In this document: piece after piece, positions 26,593 through 34,622 of the stretch
Layout: each line of letters begins with the position of its first letter
Position numbering within the stretch: the first letter of the stretch is position 1
Assembly (NCBI RefSeq): GCF_900105215.1
Contig: NZ_FOIP01000001.1
Coordinates: 1,262,001-1,326,000, forward strand
DNA from: Lacrimispora sphenoides
Lineage (GTDB): Bacteria; Bacillota; Clostridia; Lachnospirales; Lachnospiraceae
DNA: 64,000 nt
Direction: 5' to 3'
Notes under the pieces: generated by a model
What the model saw: the letters and a program-made list of their open reading frames with translations, nothing else
Told to the model about the DNA's origin: nothing
Databases searched by the model: none
Position numbers and translations under genes: made by a program

Positions 26593-27972
26593 CTATAAGC
26601 CTAAAAGCTTTTCTCCCACTTTTACGATATCTCCGGCCCCCATAGTTATCAACAAATCACCGTGTATACAATTTTCTAAAATAAATGTTTCAATCTCATC
26701 AAAGGATGAAAAATAGTGGGCTTTTACGCCTCTTTTCTCGATTCTCTCTTCAATATCCCTGGAACTGATTCCTAAATCGTCCGCTTCACGGGCTGCATAG
26801 ATGTCCGCAAGAATCACCTCATCCGCCAGAGACAGTGCCTCTGCAAATTCATCCAGAAATGCTTTTGTCCTGGTATACGTATGAGGCTGGAATGCTACCC
26901 ACAGCTTTTTATGGGGATAATGCTTTGCTGTTTCCAGAGTTGCCCTGATTTCCTGGGGATGGTGAGCATAATCATCAACGATGGTGATTCCTGACAGTTC
27001 TCCCTTTTTCTCAAAACGCCGGTTGGTGCCTGTAAAGCGCTTCAGTCCTTTTTTAATCAGCTCCAGCCCGATTCCCAGCTCTGTACAAACGGCTGCAGCT
27101 GCCAGGGAATTATACACATTATGTTCTCCCGGAACGCCAAGTGTCACGGTATCCACAATATTTCCGTCCACCTTTAAATCATAAGTAGCCCTTGCCAAAT
27201 CGTCAAAACGGATGGCTTCGGCCTGATATCTGCTTCCCGGTTTCTTACCAAATGTAATCACGTTACATGGAAGCCCCTGGGTAATCTCCTCCCTGCTCTC
27301 AATGTCATTGTTTATCACCAGGGAGCCGTTTTGGGGGAGCTTTTCGGCAAACAGGCGAAAAGAGTGGCGAATATCCTTAATATCTTTAAAGAAATCCAGA
27401 TGATCTGCCTCTATATTCAGGATTACCTCCATGGTAGGGAAAAATGACAGAAAGCTATTGGTATATTCGCAGGCTTCTGTTACAAACAGTCTTGGGCCTC
27501 CTACCCGGATATTTCCGCCAATGGAGTTTAAGATTCCGCCTACCGATATGGTGGGGTCTGTCTCAGCAGCCAAAAGAATCTCAGTGATCATAGATGTGGT
27601 GGTGGTCTTTCCGTGGGTTCCTGATACGGCTATGGAATTCTCATAATTTTTCATCATCTGTCCAAGTAGTTCTGCACGGCTTAGTATGGGAAGTCCTTTT
27701 TCTTTAGCCCTTGCAAATTCCGGATTATCGGGATGAACGGCAGCGGTATAGACAACTACGTCAATTCCTTCTCTAATATTCTCTGCCCGCTGGCCATATG
27801 AGATCGCTGCACCTTTTGTCTCTAAATGGCGTGTCAGCTCTGAATTCTGGGAATCTGACCCAGTAACGGTAAATCCCTCGTCAATAAGAATTTCCGCCAA
27901 ACCGCTCATGCTGATTCCGCCTATTCCAATAAAATGAATTGCCTCTGGTTTATGAAAATCAATTTGATACAT
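26593..27972 (-). CDS. murC: UDP-N-acetylmuramate--L-alanine ligase
   Basis: Adds L-alanine to UDP-MurNAc, the first amino acid of the peptidoglycan stem; cytoplasmic, 459 residues. The N-terminal nucleotide motif FIGIGGISMSGLAEIL (about residue 13), the ATP loop VSGTHGKTTTTSMI, EACEYTNSFL and the C-terminal VDDYAHHPQEIRATL are all present. The start at 27972 gives the family length and has AAGGATG upstream; the longer frame to 28017 lacks a ribosome site. Confidence 0.97.
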   Translation of the reverse strand: MYQIDFHKPEAIHFIGIGGISMSGLAEILIDEGFTVTGSDSQNSELTRHLETKGAAISYGQRAENIREGIDVVVYTAAVHPDNPEFARAKEKGLPILSRAELLGQMMKNYENSIAVSGTHGKTTTTSMITEILLAAETDPTISVGGILNSIGGNIRVGGPRLFVTEACEYTNSFLSFFPTMEVILNIEADHLDFFKDIKDIRHSFRLFAEKLPQNGSLVINNDIESREEITQGLPCNVITFGKKPGSRYQAEAIRFDDLARATYDLKVDGNIVDTVTLGVPGEHNVYNSLAAAAVCTELGIGLELIKKGLKRFTGTNRRFEKKGELSGITIVDDYAHHPQEIRATLETAKHYPHKKLWVAFQPHTYTRTKAFLDEFAEALSLADEVILADIYAAREADDLGISSRDIEERIEKRGVKAHYFSSFDEIETFILENCIHGDLLITMGAGDIVKVGEKLLGL

Positions 27973-28083
27973 GCTTTTTCCATCCTTAATTTTGTTTTCT
28001 GTAATAATGAATGCCATTCTTTACTGCGTACTTTCTTATTATATAAGAAAGCACTGAGAAAATCTACAATTTAATTACAATCA

Positions 28084-28124
28084 AAAAATATGCACCTTAC
28101 AGATTTTATGTTCTGTAAAGTGCA
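28084..28124 (-). terminator. Terminator after the repeated-domain gene
   Basis: Arms TGCACCTTACAGA and TCTGTAAAGTGCA (one G-T pair), 8-base loop, followed on the minus strand by ATATTTTTTG. Confidence 0.8.
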
Positions 28125-28140
28125 CTTTATGACACAGTCC

Positions 28141-29025
28141 TTATGATCCCAGAGCAATCTTTGGCATCTCTTCCACCATGCTGCCGCTGCTTACCTGGGG
28201 CATTCCTATTGCAGATACCATCAGGTAAAGCATCTCCTTATAGCTTCGGAAAGGCTGCTCCACCCTGCCTTCCCGCCAGTAAATGATGCCCTGCCATGTA
28301 GAATGCTCACGAAACATGATTTTAATTGAAAAAGTTGCAGTTTGCCCGCCCCTTCTGCACATGGAACAGGCCTCATTAGAAATCAGACGTCCATATTTGA
28401 CTCCATATTTTGGAATTTTTTCCTTTGATGCCCTAATATCCATAAAGCTTCCCAGGGTTCCCGCCAGATCAGCCAGAACATCATGCCGTTCTGTCAGGTC
28501 CGCAGGTATATTTTGATAATTTCCCATTATGCGTCCGGACTCATAAGCATCAATGGCCACATGGAAGGAATTCAATGATTCCCCTTCCTGTCCCATCAGG
28601 AAGTCTCCTCTCAGCATCTTATTCATTAAGAGAATTAATTGAAGCATGCTTTCAAATGACTCCTGCCTGTCTCCATCCTCCCAATGGATCAATCCCTGCC
28701 AGCTGGCATGGTAACGATACTGTACATATATACGGAAGGTACTTCGTTTTCCCTTTCGTTCTTTCTCTTTGCTGGTCCGCGTCACAAAATCTGGAGGATT
28801 TGTCCCAGGAAAGCGACGCATTTGAAATGTCTGTTTCGGACAACTCATGGAATCAAATATACGGTCCATATTTAAAATCATCTCCAGCATACTGCCGTAT
28901 TGGATCCCCTGAGAATCATCACAATGAAACATAACCCCCTTAACGCTCCAATTGTCGCATTCATCCACTGCTACAGTGATATACCGGTCGGTACCGCGTA
29001 CTACACTCACTCTTCCTTTTGTCAT
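28141..29025 (-). CDS. Unknown protein with a repeated WQG domain
   Basis: I do not recognise a named function. The 294-residue protein holds two clear copies of one domain: TFRIYVQYRYHASWQGLIHW (about residues 91-110) continuing into ESFESMLQLILLMNKML, and TFSIKIMFREHSTWQGIIYW (about 226-245) continuing into PFRSYKEMLYLMVSAI. A third, decayed copy near the N-terminus reads ITVAVDECDNWSVKGVMFH with GSMLEMILNM. The pattern is a beta hairpin with H.[ST]WQG.I.W then an amphipathic helix. A CSMC motif precedes the last copy. There is no signal peptide. The start at 29025 follows GGTGGAAATT; ATGs at 29040 and 29037 are alternatives. It has its own terminator. Confidence 0.65.
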   Translation of the reverse strand: MTKGRVSVVRGTDRYITVAVDECDNWSVKGVMFHCDDSQGIQYGSMLEMILNMDRIFDSMSCPKQTFQMRRFPGTNPPDFVTRTSKEKERKGKRSTFRIYVQYRYHASWQGLIHWEDGDRQESFESMLQLILLMNKMLRGDFLMGQEGESLNSFHVAIDAYESGRIMGNYQNIPADLTERHDVLADLAGTLGSFMDIRASKEKIPKYGVKYGRLISNEACSMCRRGGQTATFSIKIMFREHSTWQGIIYWREGRVEQPFRSYKEMLYLMVSAIGMPQVSSGSMVEEMPKIALGS

Positions 29026-29315
29026 AATTTCCACCATCATCCTTGTGTTATGATATAATTATAAATGAAGGCGGTTACATATTGGTCACATTTTCCATTT
29101 AGGGTTAAAATTTATATAACGATTGTAACCTGCCTTTTGATCTAATGTTATGAGGGAAGAAAACACTCTCTATGAATATACATTTATGGAATACTTTTGC
29201 TATCGTATAAAGAGAAAGCTCATTCAGGATGCTTATTACAAAACACCTGAACAAGCTCAAAAGTAGCTCTTAAATGCATGAAGCTATGCTGCGGCACCGT
29301 AAAACTTTCAAGTTC

Positions 29316-29822
29316 TTATTTATCCGACAAGAAACGCCCGAATATTACATGCCTATAATTGTTCAGCACGCCAAGCAGTATGTTGCCAAAGATTCCTATT
29401 ACAAGAATCTCTCCTATTCCCACTGTCAGCATCGCATACCAGATAATATCCTCTGAGCCGTAAGCGTACCGCAGAACCCATGGGATGATAATGGTATTTG
29501 CCAAAATCGGCGGAAGGCATACCAGCCACCTGTTTTTCCGAAGCTTATAGGAACCGATAGCTCCGATCAGGGTTGCAAGACTTCCAAAAATCACATCCAG
29601 GGTTGCTGCTCCGCATAATAAATTTGACAGGAAGCAACCAATGAACAATCCAGGAATTGCTGCCGGAGTAAAAAATGGCAGAATACAGAGGATCTCTGAA
29701 ATTCTAAACTGGATGGGGCCGAAGCTGATAGGCGCGAAAACCATGGTCAACACAGTGTAGACTGCAGCAATCGCCGCTGAAAAAACCATAAAATAGGTTT
29801 TTTCTGAAGTTTTGTAATGCAT
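29316..29822 (-). CDS. queT: QueT family queuosine-precursor transporter
   Basis: A 168-residue integral-membrane ECF-type substrate-binding (S) component for queuosine precursors (preQ0/preQ1 or queuine). Family signatures are MVFAPISFGPIQFRISEILC and PFFTPAAIPGLFIGCFLSNL, with about five hydrophobic segments. It would work with the shared ECF energising module, which is not in the window. The start at 29822 has AAGGAGAAATGAAT; an ATG two codons upstream (29828) is too close to that site. A structured leader resembling a preQ1 riboswitch precedes it. Confidence 0.92.
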   Translation of the reverse strand: MHYKTSEKTYFMVFSAAIAAVYTVLTMVFAPISFGPIQFRISEILCILPFFTPAAIPGLFIGCFLSNLLCGAATLDVIFGSLATLIGAIGSYKLRKNRWLVCLPPILANTIIIPWVLRYAYGSEDIIWYAMLTVGIGEILVIGIFGNILLGVLNNYRHVIFGRFLSDK

Positions 29823-29834
29823 ATTCATTTCTCC

Positions 29835-29931
29835 TTTAGTTTTGTTTTAGGTGTGGAAGGTCTCGAACACACCGGTCGTTGAATGCAGATGAGCCTTGAT
29901 ATGTAGGAAAATCAAGGGATCTGCGACCTTA
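29835..29931 (-). promoter_or_regulatory. queT leader, putative preQ1 riboswitch
   Basis: Read on the minus strand, a long hairpin (GGTC / GACC, GCAGAT / ATCTGC, CCTTGAT / ATCAAGG) is followed by a compact hairpin GGTGTG-TTCGAGACCTTC-CACACC. An A-rich tail then merges with the ribosome site (AAAACAAAACTAAAGGAG). The short hairpin plus A-rich tail overlapping the Shine-Dalgarno is the layout of class I preQ1 aptamers, and the loop's CCTT can pair with AAGG. The long 5' hairpin is extra. The class assignment is uncertain. Confidence 0.6.
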
Positions 29932-29942
29932 TTGCATAAAAA

Positions 29943-29971
29943 AGTGTAGCACAAAATACGTTAAAAGGCAA
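29943..29971 (-). promoter_or_regulatory. Promoter of queT
   Basis: Minus strand TTGCCT (29966-29971), 17-bp spacer, TACACT (29943-29948). Transcription would begin near 29936, at the start of the structured leader. Confidence 0.5.
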
Positions 29972-30059
29972 GTAATGGCCCGGAATTTGTAACGGAAATA
30001 ATTCATTTTACGAAGGATTTATTAAAGTACATATGGCTGAAATAGAAAAGTAAATTATA

Positions 30060-30088
30060 TTGATATATTTTTATTTAAGGCATATGAT
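30060..30088 (+). promoter_or_regulatory. Promoter of the second ArsR gene
   Basis: TTGATA (30060-30065), 17-bp spacer, TATGAT (30083-30088), about 28 bases before the ATG. Confidence 0.6.
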
Positions 30089-30122
30089 AATACTTAGTAA
30101 ATATTCTATGTGAGGTTGTACT

Positions 30123-30440
30123 ATGGAAGAAAAATACATTCAGAATGGTAAAATTTTAAAAGCTTTGTCCGACCCGAAACGATTACGCATTGTTGATATG
30201 CTTTCTTGCGGAGAGCTTTGTGCCTGCAAGATTTTAGAAAAGTTTCATATTACCCAGCCGACCCTGTCACATGATATGAAAGTCTTAATAGACGCTGGCT
30301 TGGTAAAAGCAAGGCCGGAAGGCAAATGGATATATTATTCATTGAATGAGGAACGCCTAAAAGCTTTTTATCAGCAGTTAGGAGAGATATTCAATTCAAA
30401 CCCCGATTGCATATGCCATCGGAAAGGCAGTGATATATAG
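30123..30440 (+). CDS. ArsR-family metalloregulator
   Basis: A 105-residue ArsR/SmtB repressor. The helix ALSDPKRLRIVDMLSCGELCACKILEKF carries the CxC pair (ELCAC) in the position used by ArsR proteins of the ELCVC type to bind arsenite or antimonite, and the recognition helix is TQPTLSHDMKVLIDAG. A further cysteine cluster sits at the C-terminus (PDCICH). It ends with the wing (KWIYYSLNEE). It should release DNA on binding thiol-loving metal or metalloid ions. Unusually, no efflux pump or reductase follows; downstream is 260 bp without a convincing gene and then a chemoreceptor. Confidence 0.88.
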   Translation: MEEKYIQNGKILKALSDPKRLRIVDMLSCGELCACKILEKFHITQPTLSHDMKVLIDAGLVKARPEGKWIYYSLNEERLKAFYQQLGEIFNSNPDCICHRKGSDI

Positions 30441-30700
30441 TTCGTTACTGTGACCGCGGCTGTCGGTGTCATGTTCCCCAAGGGAAAATTGGCATCGACA
30501 AAAAAGTCGTCGAAACATAGAAGAAATTCTATATGACAGGAGCACGATTATATAAAATCTAAAAGGCAAACAGACATGAACTTAAGTGATTTGTCTATTG
30601 ACATTTTACATCATATTGCAGAAAAGGAATTAGACATTTTTCCCAACATAAAGTATACTTAAATTCGCAGACTTAAGCGAAGTACAAAGGAGAAGTGATA
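30441..30700. other. Gene-free gap, possible remnant
   Basis: Between the ArsR gene and the chemoreceptor there is no convincing gene. One frame reads VTVTAAVGVMFPKGKLAS from just after the ArsR stop to a TGA near 30535, hydrophobic enough to be the tail of a lost transporter, but too short to judge. A 28-codon ORF at 30576-30662 has no clear ribosome site. Confidence 0.35.
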
Positions 30701-32668
30701 ATGAAAAGTATAAAAACTAAAATACTGCTTAGCATGGCTTTGACAGTATTTAGTTCCCTATGTGCAGTGGGAGGTACCAGCATTTATTTAAACTATTCCA
30801 GCATGATCGGGACCATGAACCAGACCATGACGGAACTGGCACGCACCGCCTCACAGCGGGTTTCAAAAGAACTGGATATTTATAAGAATATTGCCTATGA
30901 AGTCGGCAGCATTGACCGGCTCTCCAACCCTGGAACCAGCGTGGCTGATAAAAAAACCATCATAGACCAGAAGGCAAAAGCCCACGACTTCCAGCGTGGA
31001 AACATACTGGGGGCAGACGGAATCAGCTTGTTTGATGGAAAAGACTATTCTGACCGGGACTATTTCCAAAAGTCCCTAAATGGCGAGACAGTGGTATCCG
31101 ATCCTTTAATCAGTAAGATCACAGGACAGCTTACCATTATCATATCCGCCCCATTGTGGGATAAGGGAATTCCGGATTCCAAAGTCGTGGGCGTCGTATA
31201 TTTTGTCCCTACAGAGACTTTTTTAAATGACATCGTTGCCAGCATAAAGATAAGTAAGGGAAGCAATTCCTACATACTGAACAGAAGCGGCGGTATCATT
31301 GCCGATGTGGATATGGAGAAAGTAACCAATGTGACAAATACCCAGGAAATCGCAAAGACAGATCCCGGACTGGCTGCTCTTGCTGCTCTTGAGAAGGGAA
31401 TGACCGAAGGAAATAGCGGATTTGGCCGTTACAACAAGGGGGGCGTAAACGAATTTCTGGCATATGCACCCATTGAAGGGACCGATGGCTGGAGCTTCGG
31501 CCTCAAAGCTCCCATGACGGACTTTATGGGAGCAACCATAACCGGAATCGTCATATCGGTAATACTGCTCATCGCAGCACTGACTGTGGCCGGAATCATA
31601 TCGGTTATCCTTGCAGGAAAAATCGGAAATCCCGTAAATGCCTGTACCGAACGCTTAATAAGGCTGGTGCAGGGTGATCTGGAATCTCCGGTTCCTGTAA
31701 TCAACAGCCAAGACGAAACCGGTGTGCTGGCAGAAGCTACCCGGGAACTGGTGGACGGGTTTAAAATGATCATCGGAGATGTAGATCATATTCTCAATGA
31801 GATGGCAGAAGGCAGCTTAACGGTTTCTTCCAGCTGCGAATCCGCCTATGTAGGGGGATTTGGTGGGATTCTTCAGGCCATGACCCAGCTGCAGTCCAGG
31901 CTCAGAGATACTCTCTTAAGGATCAACCAGTCCTCTGAGGAGGTAGCATCCGGTGCGGAACAGGTATCCGCAGGCGCCCAGGCGCTCTCCCAGGGAGCAA
32001 CAGAGCAGGCCAGTTCCGTGGAAGAGCTGGTAGCTACCATAAGTCTTATTTCTTCTCATGTGGATTTAAATGCTAAAAACGCAGAGGAAGCCACGCTCCA
32101 GGCAAAGGAGACTTCATCCCAGCTGGAAAATGGAAAAGAACAGATGAAGAGAATGACCGATGCAATGAACGAGATCAACCATACTTCCAGTGAAATCGGT
32201 AAGATCATAAAAACCATCGAAGATATTGCCTACCAGACCAACATCCTGGCTTTAAACGCAGCGGTTGAAGCCGCCCGTGCCGGAGAAGCCGGAAAAGGCT
32301 TTGCCGTCGTCGCCGACGAAGTGCGCAATCTTGCATCAAAAAGCGCGGAGGCCTCAAAAAATACCGCTTTCCTCATAGAAAGCTCCGCCCAGTCGGTACA
32401 GAAGGGAACGGGAATCGCCGATGAAACAGCGGATTCTCTGGAACGAATCGCAGCTTCTTCCGAAAAAATGGCTTCCCTGATATATGATATCGCCGAAGCC
32501 TCCCAGGAACAGGCAAGCTCCATTGCCCATGTGGCCCTGGGAATCGACCAGATATCCGGCGTTGTGCAGACCAATTCCGCTACGGCAGAAGAGAGCGCAG
32601 CCACCAGCGAAGAACTCTCCAGTCAGGCCCAGATCTTAAATGGTCTGATGGATCAGTTCCGGTTCTAA
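30701..32668 (+). CDS. Methyl-accepting chemotaxis protein with Cache-type sensor
   Basis: A 655-residue membrane chemoreceptor. The first membrane helix is at about 8-30. An extracytoplasmic double-Cache-like sensor (about 35-280) contains the typical [20 protein letters not shown] and [14 protein letters not shown] blocks. A second membrane helix comes near 285-308, then HAMP and the signalling domain. The hairpin tip is [20 protein letters not shown] followed by [18 protein letters not shown]. Cache domains bind small molecules such as amino acids or organic acids; the ligand here is unknown. The start is ATG 30701 with AAAGGAGAAGTGATA. It is monocistronic, with a strong terminator after it. 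Confidence 0.94.
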   Translation: MKSIKTKILLSMALTVFSSLCAVGGTSIYLNYSSMIGTMNQTMTELARTASQRVSKELDIYKNIAYEVGSIDRLSNPGTSVADKKTIIDQKAKAHDFQRGNILGADGISLFDGKDYSDRDYFQKSLNGETVVSDPLISKITGQLTIIISAPLWDKGIPDSKVVGVVYFVPTETFLNDIVASIKISKGSNSYILNRSGGIIADVDMEKVTNVTNTQEIAKTDPGLAALAALEKGMTEGNSGFGRYNKGGVNEFLAYAPIEGTDGWSFGLKAPMTDFMGATITGIVISVILLIAALTVAGIISVILAGKIGNPVNACTERLIRLVQGDLESPVPVINSQDETGVLAEATRELVDGFKMIIGDVDHILNEMAEGSLTVSSSCESAYVGGFGGILQAMTQLQSRLRDTLLRINQSSEEVASGAEQVSAGAQALSQGATEQASSVEELVATISLISSHVDLNAKNAEEATLQAKETSSQLENGKEQMKRMTDAMNEINHTSSEIGKIIKTIEDIAYQTNILALNAAVEAARAGEAGKGFAVVADEVRNLASKSAEASKNTAFLIESSAQSVQKGTGIADETADSLERIAASSEKMASLIYDIAEASQEQASSIAHVALGIDQISGVVQTNSATAEESAATSEELSSQAQILNGLMDQFRF

Positions 32669-32678
32669 TTCATACAAA

Positions 32679-32743
32679 ACCGCTTCATAATGAATGATTA
32701 AGGGCAATTAATAATCATCATTCATTATGAAGCGGTATTTTTT
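32679..32743. terminator. Terminator between chemoreceptor and polysaccharide operon
   Basis: Long stem: CCGCTTCATAATGAATGATTA pairs with TAATCATCATTCATTATGAAG-CGG (one 3-base bulge), then TATTTTTTAT. It lies between convergent genes. Confidence 0.85.
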
Positions 32744-32753
32744 ATACAGATAT

Positions 32754-34619
32754 TCACTCTTCCAGTTCAAGGGCCAGTCCTTTATCCGAATGAAGAATTC
32801 TATAAATTCCTTCCTGTCCGGAAACGCCAAAATATTTTTTCAGCAGATGTTTTGCTTCCCCATCGCTTTCAACTATAACGAGATAATCATAGCTGCTTAA
32901 CAGATTGATCAAATTATCCTCATAAAACGCACAAATTCCGTCTACATTGGAGGCGTAAAGCATGTATTTCCCAATGTATTGCAGATAATAATCCGTTACC
33001 TGGCTGTCCACATCCGATGCATAGAATAAATACCTGCTTTCATCCACTCTTCCGCCGGAATACCAGCGGTCTCCGGTCACTTGATATACCTTGTAAGGCA
33101 GGGTCGTATCATAGGAGCGCCGGATAGTCTGCATGCCATTGTATTCTGACATCAGAATGGTTATGGCTAACGCAATAAAAATGATGACACCCTTTTGATA
33201 CCGATTCTTGCTTTCCACGGTTTTAAATGCCTGGTATGCCGGCAGTTCACCGATTCTATAATAAAACGAATTCTCAATATCAACGGCTGCGCACAGCACC
33301 AGCCCCCCGGCGAACAAAACTACGATACTGGATGCGTAACGTTCAAACCCCGCCAATCGGAGGGCTTCGTCAAGCGGCATGGAAAAAATGTAAAGCCCGA
33401 GGATTCCAAGATAGTAGCAGGCAAGGACAACATCTAATGCGATCAGAGCCTTCCATAGTTTCCAGCTTTTCTTTAATAGAAAGGCCGCAAATACACTGGC
33501 TATTATGGCAGCCACATGAAAGCCCAGAATTCCCATAACTGGACGGCTAGTAATATCAAAGACTGATTTAACAAACAGCGCAACGATCTGATGTACCTCT
33601 TCCGGACTTTTTCCGCCGGAAACGCTGCGGATGCTGTCTGCAGAAACTTCAAACTTATTTTCAACTCCCTGGAATTTTACTGCCATATGGATGTTCCATA
33701 ACAGATATGGAAGGAACGCAGTTCCAATGGATAAAATCACGGCCAGTCCATTCTTTAAAAACGGTTTATATCTATTCTTTAACCAGATATAGATCAGAAA
33801 GAAAAATCCAATTCCCGCAAATATGATTCCGGTATTTTTAATTATCATTAGAAGCGCTGCTACGGGTATGATGCTGATACAGGCCTTTTTTATTTCCCAT
33901 TGATATCTGTATGCCATCGCAAATAATACAAGGGTATATATGGGAAGAAGAAAATCAACCAACAAATTGGTGACCCTTATGGTAATGTTAAATATGGACA
34001 GCAGGGAACAACCTGCAGCCAAAAAAGCAGACAGCAGAAACCGCTTTTTTTCCGTGATCACTCCGGACATGGCATAGAAGCTGGCAAAAATAAGAAGGCC
34101 CTGGGCTGCCAGCATAATCCCCTGGGAATTTCCGGCAAAGCGGCAAATAAAATATATAAACGAGGAAGAACCCAAGGGATAATTTTTAAAGTCAATCAAA
34201 GCAGATGCAGCATCAGGAAATGCATTGGTGCTGAGCATCTGCTTAACAACGATGGCCCAGTGCGAGAAATTATCGTAGTGTATCAGCCTACTGGTCAGCA
34301 GCAGCTGAAAGAAGAACAGACTTCCAACAGCAAACCCCACCTGGAACAGGGAAAGGCGAAAACTTATATAGGACCGATTCCTGATCATACTTAATAAAAA
34401 GAAGAAAAACAGAATTATTCCTACTACAAGCACGGCTGCTGACCCCGGCAGCAAAAAGCCCGCCAGCCCGCAAAAATAAACAATACAGGCAATGGATGAG
34501 CAGACAAAAACAGGAGCAAATTCGACCTGAAGCTTAAGCTTTTCCCTCGTAAACATCATATAGCCGGTAAGGGAGCACAAAAGTGCCGCCACCATTATCA
34601 TATGGATTACACCACTCAT
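32754..34619 (-). CDS. Multi-spanning membrane protein, GT-C-like
   Basis: A 621-residue protein with about 12-14 hydrophobic segments over the first 500 residues and a soluble C-terminal tail of about 120 residues. In the first large loop it has the charged motif RLIHYDNFSHWAIVVKQM, in the position where GT-C-fold glycosyltransferases carry a catalytic acidic residue, and DFKNYPLGSSSFIYF follows. I read it as a lipid-linked-sugar-dependent glycosyltransferase or polysaccharide membrane protein, but no named family is certain. It starts 3 bp after the stop of the BcsA-like gene, so it belongs to that operon. Confidence 0.65.
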   Translation of the reverse strand: MSGVIHMIMVAALLCSLTGYMMFTREKLKLQVEFAPVFVCSSIACIVYFCGLAGFLLPGSAAVLVVGIILFFFFLLSMIRNRSYISFRLSLFQVGFAVGSLFFFQLLLTSRLIHYDNFSHWAIVVKQMLSTNAFPDAASALIDFKNYPLGSSSFIYFICRFAGNSQGIMLAAQGLLIFASFYAMSGVITEKKRFLLSAFLAAGCSLLSIFNITIRVTNLLVDFLLPIYTLVLFAMAYRYQWEIKKACISIIPVAALLMIIKNTGIIFAGIGFFFLIYIWLKNRYKPFLKNGLAVILSIGTAFLPYLLWNIHMAVKFQGVENKFEVSADSIRSVSGGKSPEEVHQIVALFVKSVFDITSRPVMGILGFHVAAIIASVFAAFLLKKSWKLWKALIALDVVLACYYLGILGLYIFSMPLDEALRLAGFERYASSIVVLFAGGLVLCAAVDIENSFYYRIGELPAYQAFKTVESKNRYQKGVIIFIALAITILMSEYNGMQTIRRSYDTTLPYKVYQVTGDRWYSGGRVDESRYLFYASDVDSQVTDYYLQYIGKYMLYASNVDGICAFYEDNLINLLSSYDYLVIVESDGEAKHLLKKYFGVSGQEGIYRILHSDKGLALELEE

Positions 34620-34622
34620 CCT

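Noticed and set aside
29150..29266. 38-codon plus-strand ORF starting MREENTLYEYTFMEYF
   Set aside because: Open and charged enough to be a small protein, but there is no ribosome site and no sign of conservation from one sequence; kept only as a possibility.
30576..30662. 28-codon plus-strand ORF starting MNLSDLSIDILHHIAE
   Set aside because: Only a weak AAGG upstream and too short to support without comparison.
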